Part shown: positions 8,755 to 17,390 of the stretch, one piece after another
Numbering within the stretch: the first letter of the stretch is position 1
Layout of the letters: the number at the start of each line of letters is the position of its first letter
NCBI RefSeq assembly: GCF_012034935.1
Contig: NZ_JAATEN010000023.1
Location: 47,955-111,954, forward strand
Reading direction: 5' to 3'
DNA length: 64,000 nucleotides
Source of the DNA: Streptomyces zingiberis
GTDB lineage: Bacteria; Actinomycetota; Actinomycetes; Streptomycetales; Streptomycetaceae
Program-made: the position numbers and the translations under genes
Notes under the pieces: generated by a model
The model's input: the letters and a program-made list of their open reading frames with translations, nothing else
What the model was told of the DNA's origin: nothing
The model's database searches: none

Positions 8755-9351
8755 TTAGCGGCGGCGCCGCTGGGCCTGGCCCGGGGAGGGCAGCGCGGGC
8801 GCGGACGGAGGGCGCGAGGGCGCGGGCGGGATGTCCTGGAGGGTCGGGATCCCGAGGTCGACGCGCACGTTGACGCCGTAGGAGTAAAGGTGGGTCTCGG
8901 CACGGACGACCGCACTCACGCCGTCGGATTCGCTCAGCTCGGCAGACAGTGTGTAATTCTGCGACGCCTTGGTGGGGGTGAAGCCATTCTGGGCGAGGAC
9001 ATCGCCGGCGCGGTCCGTGAGGGCGGTGGCGGTGACTGTGCCGTCGTGGAAGCGGATGGTCGCCTCGGGCTCAGCGCTGTTGGCGCTCGGGTGGCGTGTG
9101 GTCCAGGCGAGGTCGACGAGGTCCAGGGTGTGGGCCATGAGCCCATAGGCCGCGACACCGGCGCGTTCGTGCGCGTCCTCGCCAGTCTGGGGTGGCAGGA
9201 GGTAGAGCGTGCGGCCCTGGTGCTCGCGGGCGGTGAATCCCGCCCCGGTCAGCATGCGGGCGGCGTTGCGGATAGGGCGGTTGACGATGACGAAGGTCCA
9301 TCCGTCGTCGGTCGAGCCGATGAAGACGTCGTGGTGGTCGGTGATGGCCAT
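8755..9351 (-). CDS. Hypothetical protein with two alpha/beta modules
   Basis: A 198-residue protein of unknown function. Two similar units can be seen: residues 25-70 (AARMLTGAGFTAREHQGRTL, then YLLPPQ) and 105-165 (GDVLAQNGFTPTKASQNYTL, then YSYGVNVRVDL). Each has a helix, a Gly-Phe turn and a short strand, the module shared by several proteins of this block. The tail is Pro/Arg-rich. It lies between a winged-helix gene and a helical protein, all leftward. Confidence 0.65.
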   Translation of the reverse strand: MAITDHHDVFIGSTDDGWTFVIVNRPIRNAARMLTGAGFTAREHQGRTLYLLPPQTGEDAHERAGVAAYGLMAHTLDLVDLAWTTRHPSANSAEPEATIRFHDGTVTATALTDRAGDVLAQNGFTPTKASQNYTLSAELSESDGVSAVVRAETHLYSYGVNVRVDLGIPTLQDIPPAPSRPPSAPALPSPGQAQRRRR

Positions 9352-9370
9352 AGCAGTCCGGGTGGTCGGG

Positions 9371-9889
9371 TCAGCGGCAGAGCGGGCGCGGATTGGTACG
9401 CGCCGCTGTGGTGGGCGGTGGTGGAGTGGAGCCTTGGGATCCGGGTGGCGGGTTGGGGCCGGTCAGTGAGGCGCGGGCCTCGTCCAGGGCCTGGTGGGCG
9501 TGGCTCAGGTGCGCGTGCAGGTCCCTGTGGCGGTCGATCGCGTCGAGTTGCCAGTCGAGGGAGGCTCGGGCGCCGGGCTTGGCGCGTGCGGCGAGCGGGG
9601 TGAGGGCAAGGGTGTAGTGGGCCACGGCACGGCCGACATGTCCTGCGGTCTGGCTGAGGGTTTCGGCCGGATGCCGGGCGGAGGAGGTCTGCTGGTCCTC
9701 GTTGAGGTGGTGGTGGGCGTCTGCGGCGAGTCGGATGGCGAGGTGGCCGAGCAGCTCGATGTGGCGCAGGGCGGTGAAGAACCCACCGGGGCCGCCGGCG
9801 ATGCGGTGTTCGCGGATGTCGGCGATGACCGCGTCGAGTGCATCGTGCACAGTCAGATCGTCGAGATCGCTGGGTTCATACGGGGCGAT
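9371..9889 (-). CDS. Helical hypothetical protein, ATC start
   Basis: The first conventional codon (GTG at 9850) leaves a fragment starting at HDALDAVIADI. In-frame coding sequence MAPYEPSDLDDLTV precedes it, beginning at ATC 9889, which lies 7 bases after AGGAG (9897-9901). I annotate that start, giving 172 residues. The protein is mostly amphipathic helix, rich in Ala, His and Leu, with a Pro/Thr tail. It resembles the other helical bundle proteins here. It directly follows the coupling-protein gene, so a transfer or regulatory role is possible but unproven. Confidence 0.62.
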   Translation of the reverse strand: MAPYEPSDLDDLTVHDALDAVIADIREHRIAGGPGGFFTALRHIELLGHLAIRLAADAHHHLNEDQQTSSARHPAETLSQTAGHVGRAVAHYTLALTPLAARAKPGARASLDWQLDAIDRHRDLHAHLSHAHQALDEARASLTGPNPPPGSQGSTPPPPTTAARTNPRPLCR

Positions 9890-9948
9890 GAGCCGTCTCC
9901 TGGGGGAAGTTGAGGAAGAACAGGACGCTCAGGACCGGGCCACCGTTC

Positions 9949-11742
9949 CTAGGCCGTGGTGCCGAAGTCGCTCTGTTTCGGCGCTGCCTTGGCTATGGCG
10001 CGGGCGGTGATGGCCTTTGAGGCGCGGGCGGATGCAGTGGCCAGCTCGTCGGCGCCGGGCTCGAGGTACCAGGGGCGCAGGTCGAGCATGGCGGCGCGCA
10101 TGCCGGTGGCGAAGCAGAGCGCGGTGCCCTTGGGCAGGGCGCGGATCGCGTCGGCGGGCAGGATCCGCTCCTGCCGCATCGACACGGAGGTCGATGTGCC
10201 GGACTCGGAGCGGGAGGTGGAGGTGGTCTCCACGTCGTGGTCGCCGATCAGCCGGCTCAGCTTGTCGGCGAAGTCGGGGTCGTCGATGCCGGAGCCGATG
10301 ACCTTGACGGTGGAGGCGGACCACATTGCGTCCATGCCCGCGTCGCCCCACACTTTCTGGCCCTGGCGATAGGACTGCAGGATGGTAATCGGGATGATGC
10401 CGCGCGAGCCCAAGTGGCTGTACAGGTCGGGGAGGTCGCTGATCTTGCAGACGTTTGCGGCCTCGTCGAGGATCGCGAGCATCGGCGGGTCGAGCCGTCC
10501 GCCGGCGCGCTCGGCCTGTGCGGTCGCGGCCCGCATCACGGAGTCCGCGCATGCGGCGATCAACGCTGAGGCTCCTCCTCCGCCGTCCTTGGAGAGCAGG
10601 TAGAGCGTGTCGGTGGAGTTGACGAACGCCGACGGCTGGAACTCCGGAAGGTCTGTCTGTGGGGTGACCCATGCGGCGATCTCGCTGTTGAGCAGGGCGG
10701 CGGCGTACTGGCGGGCGGTCTCGTAGATGCCGTCCCTGGTTTCCGGCGGGCCTTCCACGGTGCCCTTGAGCTGTGCGGCGACGGCGGTGAAGCGGTGGTC
10801 TCGGAGGATGTCGAGCGGGGTGCGGTCGGCGGGGAAGGCGAGCCACTGCATGACATCCGTGATCGGGCGGTCGTCGAGGGCTGCGGCGAGGAAGAGCTGG
10901 GAGAGGATGTTCGATCCGGCCTTGGACCAGAAGTCGCCCTGCTGGCTCGCGTCCACGGACGCGGCGAGGAAGTGGCCGGCCAACCTGCCTGCGCCGTCCA
11001 GCGTCTTGGCGTCGGCGAGGGGATTCCACCACATCTGGCGTTCGGCGTGTGCGATCTGCTGCGGGTCCATGGACCAGACACGCCCCACCGCCGCGCGGGC
11101 ATCGAGGGTGGCGGTGTAGGCATCGCCTGCGGCCTTGTTGGAGGTCAGCAGGACCGGGCCCGGCGCGGCCAGGATCGAGGGGATGGCGAGGCTGGTGGTC
11201 TTGCCGGAGCGCGGAGCCATGATCGCCACCGCGACGTCCTCGTATCCCATGCGGACCTCGTGCCGGGTCCCCTGCAGGTTGCCGAGGAGGATGCCGGTGT
11301 CCTTCGCGTCGATGTGCTTGGCGGTCTTCAGACTCGGACGCAGGGAGCGGGCCTTGGCGGTGATCGCCTTGGCCATCAGGGGCTCGATGTCCTTCGGTTT
11401 CGCCATCCCGGCGATCTTCTTCTTACGACCGCCACTGCGATTGTTGTGGCGGGAGAACAGCACGCCGGCCACGCCACCGAGCGCGAGCAGGGCTGTGATC
11501 GGGACGATACGAGCGCCGATCAACAGGGACGTTTCTCCGGCCTGCGGCCAGAGCCGGCCGGGATGGAGGAGGGCCGTGGTCGGCTGGTAGGGCGCCCAGT
11601 TGTGTCCGGTGGCCCAAGCGGTGATGTTGCCGCTGAGCCAGGCGAGGTGAGACAGGGGCACGACGACGCCGAGCACTGCCAGAAGGAGGCGGAAGGCGAC
11701 GTCGTAGCCGTCGTTGGAGGAGCTGTTGGCGGGAGAAGGCAA
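9949..11742 (-). CDS. TraG/VirD4-like type IV coupling protein
   Basis: The 597-residue protein has two N-terminal membrane segments (about 17-40 and 72-97). A P-loop follows in APRSGKTT (176-183), then Walker B in LAILDEAAN (422-430) and the TraG-type segment PITILQSYRQGQKVW. This layout is that of the TraG/TraD/VirD4 hexameric ATPase, which docks the relaxase-DNA complex on the secretion channel at the inner membrane. A TTG start is assigned. GGAAG lies somewhat far upstream, so the start could shift. The rest of the channel is encoded 20 kb upstream in the same direction, and the relaxase lies at 61-62 kb. Confidence 0.93.
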   Translation of the reverse strand: MPSPANSSSNDGYDVAFRLLLAVLGVVVPLSHLAWLSGNITAWATGHNWAPYQPTTALLHPGRLWPQAGETSLLIGARIVPITALLALGGVAGVLFSRHNNRSGGRKKKIAGMAKPKDIEPLMAKAITAKARSLRPSLKTAKHIDAKDTGILLGNLQGTRHEVRMGYEDVAVAIMAPRSGKTTSLAIPSILAAPGPVLLTSNKAAGDAYTATLDARAAVGRVWSMDPQQIAHAERQMWWNPLADAKTLDGAGRLAGHFLAASVDASQQGDFWSKAGSNILSQLFLAAALDDRPITDVMQWLAFPADRTPLDILRDHRFTAVAAQLKGTVEGPPETRDGIYETARQYAAALLNSEIAAWVTPQTDLPEFQPSAFVNSTDTLYLLSKDGGGGASALIAACADSVMRAATAQAERAGGRLDPPMLAILDEAANVCKISDLPDLYSHLGSRGIIPITILQSYRQGQKVWGDAGMDAMWSASTVKVIGSGIDDPDFADKLSRLIGDHDVETTSTSRSESGTSTSVSMRQERILPADAIRALPKGTALCFATGMRAAMLDLRPWYLEPGADELATASARASKAITARAIAKAAPKQSDFGTTA

Positions 11743-11777
11743 AGGGAATGAGCGCTTCCGGGAGGGGGCGACGGCGA

Positions 11778-12562
11778 TCAGCGGGCGGGGCCCGGGCTGG
11801 CCGGAGGACGTCGCGGGGCAGGTGGTGCCGTCGGCGGGGCGGGACGTCGGGCGGCGAGGGCGTGCACCCGCTCCTCCAGGGCCAAGGCGACCTGGACGGC
11901 AGGCAGTTCCCGGTATGTGCGGGCGATGAGCTTGGTGCCGTAGCCGGGGATGCTGAACGGGTTGCTGGTGCGTGGGAGGGGGCTGGGGTCGGCGAGCGCG
12001 GCAGCGAACGCGGTGATCAGGTGCGGTGGGGTGTGCTCACCGAAGCGGGCCTGCCACACCGGTCCTTGGGGCTCACTGAGCGTGGTGGTGGCCCACCAGC
12101 AGTTGGATGTTGCGCTGACGCAGTACTCGACGTGGGCCGTGCCGTCGGGTGAAACGAGCCCGTCCTTGCCGGGAACGGTCTCCAATCTGCCATCAGGAGC
12201 GGTTCGTACGGGGCGACATGGGCGGTTGGGATGTTGCCCGGGTCGGTCAGGGCGTCGGTCAGGGCCGCAATGATTTCGACCGGGGTGCGGGCCCCGAAGC
12301 TGGCGTACCAGGCAGGCCGGTCCCGCTCGGGTGCGTGATGCAGGGTCCACCATTGCCCGTCGGGGTCGGGCTCCAGACGCAAGCGGGCCTTCTGGTCCGG
12401 GCTGGAGAGGATCACGCGGGGCATCAGGGGGTCGTGGCCGTAGCTCCAGCCGCAGGCGCGGTGCAGGGGGACGGTGACCCATGCGGGATCGCCGGCGCCG
12501 GCCAGGTGACGCGGGGCGACGAAGTCGACCTCCACAGTCTCGGGCGTCTGAGGCTCAGTCAT
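11778..12562 (-). pseudogene. DUF317 protein gene with one-base deletion
   Basis: From ATG 12562 the frame encodes a first DUF317 repeat (DFVAPRHLAGAGDPAWVTVP, later PAWYASFGARTPVEIIAALT). After ADWR near 12190 it turns to nonsense, while the neighbouring frame continues the second repeat (DGLVSPDGTAHVEY, then FGEHTPPHLITAFAAALADP). Adding one base around 12186-12193 would read DWKTVPGKDGLVSPDG, matching the WKTD signature of the sister gene at 14.4-15.2 kb, and would give 261 residues. The start overlaps the preceding stop (ATGA). It is either a decayed copy or an assembly error. Confidence 0.68.
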
Positions 12563-13137
12563 CTGCGCACCGTGCTCGCGTGGCCGGTTCCTGGGGCTGC
12601 GGTCGTGGTTGGCGGCGGGGCCAGGGGTGAGGGGGCGTGCCGGGCGGTGGTGTTGATGTCGCAGATGGCGTGGCCGTGGGTGGCCCAGTCGTCGAGGGAG
12701 CTCCACGCTTCGGCGTGGTGAGCGGCGAGGGCGTCGTCGAACGCCTCCGTGCCGGGGCGGGCGTCGGCGGGGAGGCTGTCGCGGGTCTCCAGCCACTTCT
12801 CGTGCAGGGCATCGAGGCGGTCGAGCGCTTCGTGCAGAACACCGAGTTGCCACACCCAGCGGCTTTGCACCGTACGGGCAGGCAGGTGCGTGAGCTGGAT
12901 CTGTGCGGTGGCCAGGAGATGGTGAGCGCCGTCGCGGACGCTCTCGAACGCCTCGGCGGTCGCTGCGTCACGCAGGCTCGCGCGCCGGCCGTAGGCGTCC
13001 TCGTCGTAGGGCCAGCCGTCGAGGTCGGTGTGCTCGTCGGAGTACGCGTCCCAGGAGTCGAGGATCTTCTGGCTGTCGCGCAGGAAGCGGCCGAGCTGCT
13101 TGAGCAACGCGCGGTGGGAATCGGAGGGTGCGGGAAT
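12559..13137 (-). CDS. Helical hypothetical protein, ATT start
   Basis: The coding frame begins upstream of TTG 13107. ATT at 13137 stands 7 bases after AAGGA (13145-13149), giving 192 residues starting PAPSDSHRALLKQLGRFLRD. An acidic segment (YSDEHTDLDGWPYDEDAYG) precedes long helices containing WQLGVLHEALDRLDALHEKW. The Pro/Thr-rich tail is typical of this gene block. Its stop overlaps the start of the frameshifted DUF317 gene, so the two are coupled. Function unknown. Confidence 0.6.
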   Translation of the reverse strand: MPAPSDSHRALLKQLGRFLRDSQKILDSWDAYSDEHTDLDGWPYDEDAYGRRASLRDAATAEAFESVRDGAHHLLATAQIQLTHLPARTVQSRWVWQLGVLHEALDRLDALHEKWLETRDSLPADARPGTEAFDDALAAHHAEAWSSLDDWATHGHAICDINTTARHAPSPLAPPPTTTAAPGTGHASTVRR

Positions 13138-13188
13138 GGCGGTTTCCTTGGGGAGGCGATGGGGGTTCGGCCGAGTACGGCCGGTGGG

Positions 13189-14016
13189 TCAGCGCCGCAC
13201 GGGAGGCGCTGCGGCCTTGGACGGCGGCGCGAGGGGCTGGATGGTGGCCGGCCGCTGGCGGCGGCGCGCGGCGCGTGCCTGGGTGCGCAGGGCGTCGAGG
13301 CGGGCGGTGTGCGCGTCGACCACCTGCTGCGGGCTGAGCGGGCTCGGCTCCTTGACGGCGCTGTAGTGGGCGGTGCGCTCGAACATGCCGCGCTGGAGCG
13401 GGGCGGTGTCGGTGAGCGTGGTGACGAACGCGCTGACCAGGTGGGACGGCGTGTGGTGGTCGAACCAGGCGTGCCAGATCCTCGGGCCCACGGGATGGCC
13501 GTGTCCGTGCTCACGCGTCTCGATGTGCCAGGACGGCGTATCCCGGTCGCCGAGGGGACGCAGCTCGATGTGGCACATGCCGTCCGGCGAGTGGGCGCCG
13601 TTCTGCTGGTCGAGCTTCCAGCCGGCCGAGGACAGCGTCCGCCAGGGATCCGGGGGCTCGGCGCGCGGCGGGCAGAGGAGGGCGTCGGTGACGCCGGCCA
13701 GGATCTCGGCGGGGACGAGTTCGCCGAACTCGGCGTACCAGCCCGCTTCGGTGTCGGTGGGCTCCGCCCGCAGCCGCCACCAGGCCGAGGTGGCGGACTG
13801 CGGGTCGAGCTGCAGGCTGTGACGGCCATCGGGGCTGCGCAGGACGAGTTCCGCGCTCAGCGGGTCGGATGTGCGGGTCCATCCGACGGCGGCGAGGTCG
13901 TGGGTGACGTGGCGGGCGTCGCCGGGGCCGGCGAGGTGGCGCGGACTGGTATCGAAGGGGATCTGCCAGGCGTGCTTGTCGGCGAACTCGGCGAGCTGCC
14001 GCTCGCTCACCGGCAT
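13189..14016 (-). CDS. DUF317 protein (two repeats)
   Basis: A 275-residue protein with two DUF317 repeats: residues 20-120 (PRHLAGPGDARHVTHDL, then AGWYAEFGELVPAEILAGVT) and 130-230 (SAGWKLDQQNGAHSPDGM, then HAWFDHHTPSHLVSAFVTTL). The conserved W-x-A-x-F plus helix pattern appears in both halves. ATG 14016 overlaps the previous stop by 10 bases. The basic tail (RTQARAARRRQRP) could bind nucleic acid. DUF317 has no assigned activity, so the function is unknown. Confidence 0.78.
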   Translation of the reverse strand: MPVSERQLAEFADKHAWQIPFDTSPRHLAGPGDARHVTHDLAAVGWTRTSDPLSAELVLRSPDGRHSLQLDPQSATSAWWRLRAEPTDTEAGWYAEFGELVPAEILAGVTDALLCPPRAEPPDPWRTLSSAGWKLDQQNGAHSPDGMCHIELRPLGDRDTPSWHIETREHGHGHPVGPRIWHAWFDHHTPSHLVSAFVTTLTDTAPLQRGMFERTAHYSAVKEPSPLSPQQVVDAHTARLDALRTQARAARRRQRPATIQPLAPPSKAAAPPVRR

Positions 14017-14363
14017 CGGCTGCACTCCGGCGTGCTCGGGGAGTCGTTCGCAAGCAGCGTGCGCAGGTCGTCGAGAAGGTAGTGGAGGGTGTGCTGGTCG
14101 GTCTGCTCCCACGCGGCGGTGCGCAGCTCCGCGATCAGGAGGTGCGTCTCGGGGGTACGCGGGGTGTCCGGGTGGTCGAGTACGGCGCGGGCCAGGGCGC
14201 GCAGGGTGTCGCCGAGCTGGACGGGGAGGCCGGTGTACTCATCCAGCAGCGGCTCGACCAGGGCGAGTGCCTCGCCGGGGTCGGGGGCGTCGTGCAGGTA
14301 CTCGGTGAGCCGGGACAGGGTTTCGGTGGCGGTGTGGATGTCGTCCGGGGTGAGTGCGGGCAC
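14007..14363 (-). CDS. Small helical hypothetical protein
   Basis: GTG 14363, closely preceded by AAGGAG, opens a 118-residue frame. Sequence such as DDIHTATETLSRLTEYLHDA and LLIAELRTAAWEQTD indicates an all-helical acidic protein. It sits between two DUF317 genes and overlaps the downstream one by 10 bases. The alternation of one small helical gene with one DUF317 gene repeats through 12.5-15.6 kb, which suggests paired partners. Confidence 0.62.
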   Translation of the reverse strand: MPALTPDDIHTATETLSRLTEYLHDAPDPGEALALVEPLLDEYTGLPVQLGDTLRALARAVLDHPDTPRTPETHLLIAELRTAAWEQTDQHTLHYLLDDLRTLLANDSPSTPECSRCR

Positions 14364-14394
14364 AGGGCTCCTTGAAAAGGGAGAAGGGGGCCGG

Positions 14395-15198
14395 TCAGCG
14401 GCGGGCGCGGGGTCGGCCGGCGGTGGCGTGGGGGCGGGTCGTGGTGCGGGGCTGGCTGGCAGACCAGGAGTTGCGGGCCCAGGTGGCGGCGCGGGCGGCG
14501 TGGACGCGGGCCTGTTGCCAGGCGCTGAGCTGGGAGGGGAGAACGGAGACGGAGGTGGTGCGGATCCGCGTGCTGTGCGGGACACGGCCCCGCGGGCGCA
14601 TCACGGGGTCGGGACTGGCGAGCGCTTCGGAGAAGGCTTGGACCAGATGCATGGGGGTGGAGGCAGTGAAGGTCGCGGTCCAGCCGTTGCCCTGCTCATC
14701 CTGTGCCCCGGACCACCAGATGGCCTGGCCGCTGCGGTCGTGGTGGAACTGCATCCACGCTGCCCCGTCGGGGCTCGTGGCGATGAAGTGTTCGTCGCCA
14801 CGGTCGGTCTTCCAGCGTTGTTCCTTCAGCGGCGCCCAGACGTTGGGGGCGTGCGCGCTGCGGGGGCGGGTGAGGGCATCGGTGAATCCGGCAACGATCT
14901 CCACCGGCGTCTGCCGGCCCAACGACACCGTCCATTCGTCCTGGTGAGCGGTGGCCTTGCTGTGGATCGTCCAACCGCCAGGCAGCACGTAGGGGTCGTA
15001 GCCGACCCGGATCGTGCGGTCGGGGCTGTCGAGAACGAGCGGGCCGTTGCGCTTGGACTTGTCCTGCCACCCGCAGGCGCGCAGGAACTCCGAGACGTGC
15101 CTCAGATCGCCGCCACCGGCGAGAGCACGGGGCTGGACGAGGTAGTGCTGCTCTGCCTGCTCGCCCGGCCCCCAGCCCTGCCACTGTTTTCGCTTCAC
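14395..15198 (-). CDS. DUF317 protein (two repeats)
   Basis: This 267-residue protein shows repeat one at 20-110 (PRALAGGGDLRHVSEFL, then WTVSLGRQTPVEIVAGFTDA) and repeat two at 120-205 (QRWKTDRGDEHFIATSPDGA, then ATFTASTPMHLVQAFSEAL). The C-terminus is basic and Thr-rich. The GTG start overlaps the stop of the upstream helical gene (GTGA). It is a close relative of the copies at 11.8-12.6 and 13.2-14.0 kb, so the array probably arose by local duplication. Function unknown. Confidence 0.78.
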   Translation of the reverse strand: MKRKQWQGWGPGEQAEQHYLVQPRALAGGGDLRHVSEFLRACGWQDKSKRNGPLVLDSPDRTIRVGYDPYVLPGGWTIHSKATAHQDEWTVSLGRQTPVEIVAGFTDALTRPRSAHAPNVWAPLKEQRWKTDRGDEHFIATSPDGAAWMQFHHDRSGQAIWWSGAQDEQGNGWTATFTASTPMHLVQAFSEALASPDPVMRPRGRVPHSTRIRTTSVSVLPSQLSAWQQARVHAARAATWARNSWSASQPRTTTRPHATAGRPRARR

Positions 15199-15575
15199 CG
15201 GCGCCGCCGTACGACGAGCGGAGCAGCGGTCGGGGGCTTGGCCGTCACGGCGGGGCGGGCGTGGAGGCGCTGGAGGGTGTCGGTGTGCTCGTCGAGATCC
15301 AGGCCGATGTCATGCAGTTCGTTGGCGGCCCGGCCGAGGGCGAGCCACACCTCCGCGGGCAGGACGCCGCGTTCGGCCTGGTTTTTGGCGAAGACGCTGC
15401 CGGTGGCCACGAGGTGGGTGAAACGGCCGAGGACTCCGTCTTCGGGGTTAAGGACACGTGCGATGACGCGGGTGGCCTCACCTGCCGGGAGTATCGCGAG
15501 GTGGTCGGAGAGCTGGCCGAGCTGACGGGCGATCTCGTCGGCCAGCCGGTCCGGATTCGGAGCGGGGTGGGGCAT
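15195..15575 (-). CDS. Small helical hypothetical protein
   Basis: ATG 15575 follows AGGAGG closely. The 126 residues are mostly helical (LADEIARQLGQLSDHLAIL, then LALGRAANELHDIGLDLDEH) with a short basic tail. It is coupled to the following DUF317 gene by a GTGA overlap. It matches the pattern of small helical genes preceding DUF317 genes. No family recognised. Confidence 0.6.
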   Translation of the reverse strand: MPHPAPNPDRLADEIARQLGQLSDHLAILPAGEATRVIARVLNPEDGVLGRFTHLVATGSVFAKNQAERGVLPAEVWLALGRAANELHDIGLDLDEHTDTLQRLHARPAVTAKPPTAAPLVVRRRR

Positions 15576-15598
15576 GGCCCTCCTGGGCGGGCTTGAGG

Positions 15599-15760
15599 TC
15601 AGTGGTGGTGGCGGCAGCCGATCCGCCGGGCTTCGTCGAGACCGGCCCCGGGACGTGCGTCGGCCGGTGGAACGAGCCGGTGAGGGCCGGTGGGAATGCA
15701 GGCGCGCAGATAGCGGCGGAACAGGGCGGTGGCGAGGCGGGGTGTGAGGCGGCGGGACAT
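15599..15760 (-). CDS. Possible small basic protein
   Basis: A 53-residue frame (MSRRLTPRLATALFRRYLRA, then CIPTGPHRLV) with good third-position GC fills the gap between a 28-bp palindrome and the next gene. It has no clear ribosome-binding site, and its extended upstream frame crosses the palindrome. It could be a real small basic protein or chance; low confidence. Confidence 0.32.
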   Translation of the reverse strand: MSRRLTPRLATALFRRYLRACIPTGPHRLVPPADARPGAGLDEARRIGCRHHH

Positions 15761-15815
15761 CGGCGGTGGTGTGCGGGGGCCTACGGGTTTCTCCGGTCGG
15801 TGCTGCGGGGGCCGG

Positions 15816-15843
15816 GGCGGCCCCGGCACGTGCCGGGGCCGCC
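15816..15843. terminator. Perfect 28-bp palindrome, probable terminator or attenuator
   Basis: The two 14-base arms are perfectly complementary, with CACGTG at the centre and no loop. It lies 8 bases past the stop of the gene at 15852-16256, inside the leftward block. It could form a very stable RNA hairpin, but no U-tract follows, so it may attenuate rather than end transcription, or bind a dimeric protein. Confidence 0.5.
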
Positions 15844-15851
15844 GTTCAGGC

Positions 15852-16256
15852 TTAGGGGGTACGTCGAGGCGAAGCGGTGGCTGCGGCTGCTGGAGCGGGT
15901 TTCGGGGGCTGGGGCCTTACCTGGCGGGTGCGTATGTCGTGCACGGCCTGCTGATAGACGACGGGGTCGAAGAGGTAGTCAGGAAGGAAGACCTCGTATC
16001 CAGCCGTGATCAGTGCGGGGACGGCGCGGGTGGCGAGCTGCTTCTTCTCGTCCTCGGTGAGGTGCGCGGGCGCCTCGTGCCAGACGTAGACGGGCCCGGC
16101 CGTCACCGCGCTCCTGCGCTCGAAACCGAGACGGTCGAGCAGGGCGAGGAGCTCCTCGGGCGCACCGGTGGGGGTGTCGGCGTGAACGGTGTCGGTGAAG
16201 GGCTTGCGGTAGATCTCGACGTCGGTACCTTCGTCGTCGGCGCGGTTGCCCATCAC
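15852..16256 (-). CDS. Hypothetical protein with alpha/beta module
   Basis: This 134-residue protein contains one copy of the small module common in this block: helix LLALLDRLGFERRSAVT, strand AGPVYVWHEA, acidic helix LTEDEKKQLATRAVPALI and AGYEVFLPD. The GTG start overlaps the stop of the larger module protein upstream (GTGA). The tail is Pro/Ala-rich. Function unknown; it may work with its neighbour at 16.3-17.0 kb. Confidence 0.65.
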   Translation of the reverse strand: MMGNRADDEGTDVEIYRKPFTDTVHADTPTGAPEELLALLDRLGFERRSAVTAGPVYVWHEAPAHLTEDEKKQLATRAVPALITAGYEVFLPDYLFDPVVYQQAVHDIRTRQVRPQPPKPAPAAAATASPRRTP

Positions 16257-17026
16257 CGGGCCCGCGTGGCCGAGGTACGCGCCTGGGGCGGCGGGGCCGC
16301 CGGTGCGGTGGCCGTGGGCGCGGGCCGCGCCGCAGGGTGCTGGAGCGCGGTCGTGACGCCCTGGGCAGCGAGCTGCTCGCCCGTGGCGCGCACGGCTCGA
16401 GCCTGGACGGCGGTGTCGTCCCCGCTCAGCCGGTAGGTGCCGGTCTGCTCGTCATGGAGAAAGCCGTTGGCGACCAGGACGGCGGCGACCGTGTCACCGG
16501 TTGGGGCGGCGGCGAGGCTGCCGTCGGCCTGCCAGGTGAGCACGACCCGCTCCGCCTGGGACGGCTGGGTAGCGTCGGCCTTGTGGGACAGGCCCGTGGC
16601 ATTGTGGCGGACCTGGGCGAGCGCGGCGTCGTAGCGGGCCAGCAGGTCACCGGCGACCGTCTCGGCGCTCAGGAACGGGTCGTCGCTCAGCGCGATGCCG
16701 TCCGGCTCGCGCATCCCGCTGAACGCCTGCCCGGGGACGTCACGGGGGGCGACGGCGGCGATGAGGAAGCCGTCCCGCTCGTCGTGCCGGTCGAGGACCA
16801 CCAGCTGGGCGCCGTCCTTGCGGGTCAACACGGCCGCGTGCCGGATCGGGTGCGCGGCGAGGGACTCGGCGACGAGGTCCATGTCCCAGATGTGGTCGGC
16901 CAGTTCGGCGAGATCGTCCTTGCGCTCGGGCGGGTGGTAGGTACTGCTCCACGTGCCGGGCAGTTCGCCGGCGAGGACGTCGGCGAACGAGGCGAGGCGA
17001 CCGGGATCGGAGTCGTGGTCGTGCAT
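16253..17026 (-). CDS. Member 1 of a three-gene paralogous family, unknown function
   Basis: The 257-residue product shares its N-terminal 150 residues with the genes at 24.0-24.8 and 26.4-27.2 kb. Shared features are F-A-x-x-L-A-x-x-LPG-x-W near the start, a central strand region and EPDGIALSDDP, then a helix ending ALAQVRHNA. The C-terminal part carries the alpha/beta module (VLVANGFLHDEQTGTYRLSG, then AAQGVTTALQ). AAGGA precedes ATG 17026. No catalytic motif is evident. Co-retention of three copies suggests specialised subunits of one system. Confidence 0.68.
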   Translation of the reverse strand: MHDHDSDPGRLASFADVLAGELPGTWSSTYHPPERKDDLAELADHIWDMDLVAESLAAHPIRHAAVLTRKDGAQLVVLDRHDERDGFLIAAVAPRDVPGQAFSGMREPDGIALSDDPFLSAETVAGDLLARYDAALAQVRHNATGLSHKADATQPSQAERVVLTWQADGSLAAAPTGDTVAAVLVANGFLHDEQTGTYRLSGDDTAVQARAVRATGEQLAAQGVTTALQHPAARPAPTATAPAAPPPQARTSATRAR

Positions 17027-17033
17027 GTCTTCC

Positions 17034-17390
17034 TTAGCAATGGAGCGGGCGGGGGTGAGGGGCGCAGACGCGCGATGACCGGAGGCGGGGTCTGCACGTG
17101 CGCTGCCGTGGCGGGTGGGCGCACCCAGCGGACACTTCGCGCTCTGCGCCGGGCACCTGCCCGGTGCAGGTGCTGCGGCCGGGGGTGCGGGCGGGCCGGT
17201 CGGCGAGCTGGGCGACCTGGGCGCCGAGCGGAGTGGGCGCTGGTGGGTATCGAACGATTCGTCGCAGTCGACGTGATAACCGACGGCCGCAGCCGCGGCG
17301 CTGCAGGATGCTCTGGGCTTCGGTCTGCGCCGCGAGCGAGGACCTCACCGGAGTGGGGATTGCGGCGCAGGCCCAGGAAGCGGTCGGCAC
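17034..17390 (-). CDS. Uncertain ORF with conflicting reading frames
   Basis: From GTG 17390 the first 37 codons look coding (ACAAIPTPVRSSLAAQTEAQ, then SILQRRGCG). Codon quality then moves to another frame, reading VGYHVDCDESFDTHQRPLR. A joined product would resemble small Cys-containing actinomycete proteins. A single indel near 17290 could explain this, but the second frame runs into the next gene without a stop. I cannot settle the structure. Confidence 0.3.
   Translation of the reverse strand: MPTASWACAAIPTPVRSSLAAQTEAQSILQRRGCGRRLSRRLRRIVRYPPAPTPLGAQVAQLADRPARTPGRSTCTGQVPGAEREVSAGCAHPPRQRTCRPRLRSSRVCAPHPRPLHC

Noticed and set aside
12555..13829. A 424-residue frame overlapping the helical and DUF317 genes
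   Set aside because: It is low-complexity Ser/Pro/Arg sequence opposite in phase to two supported genes.
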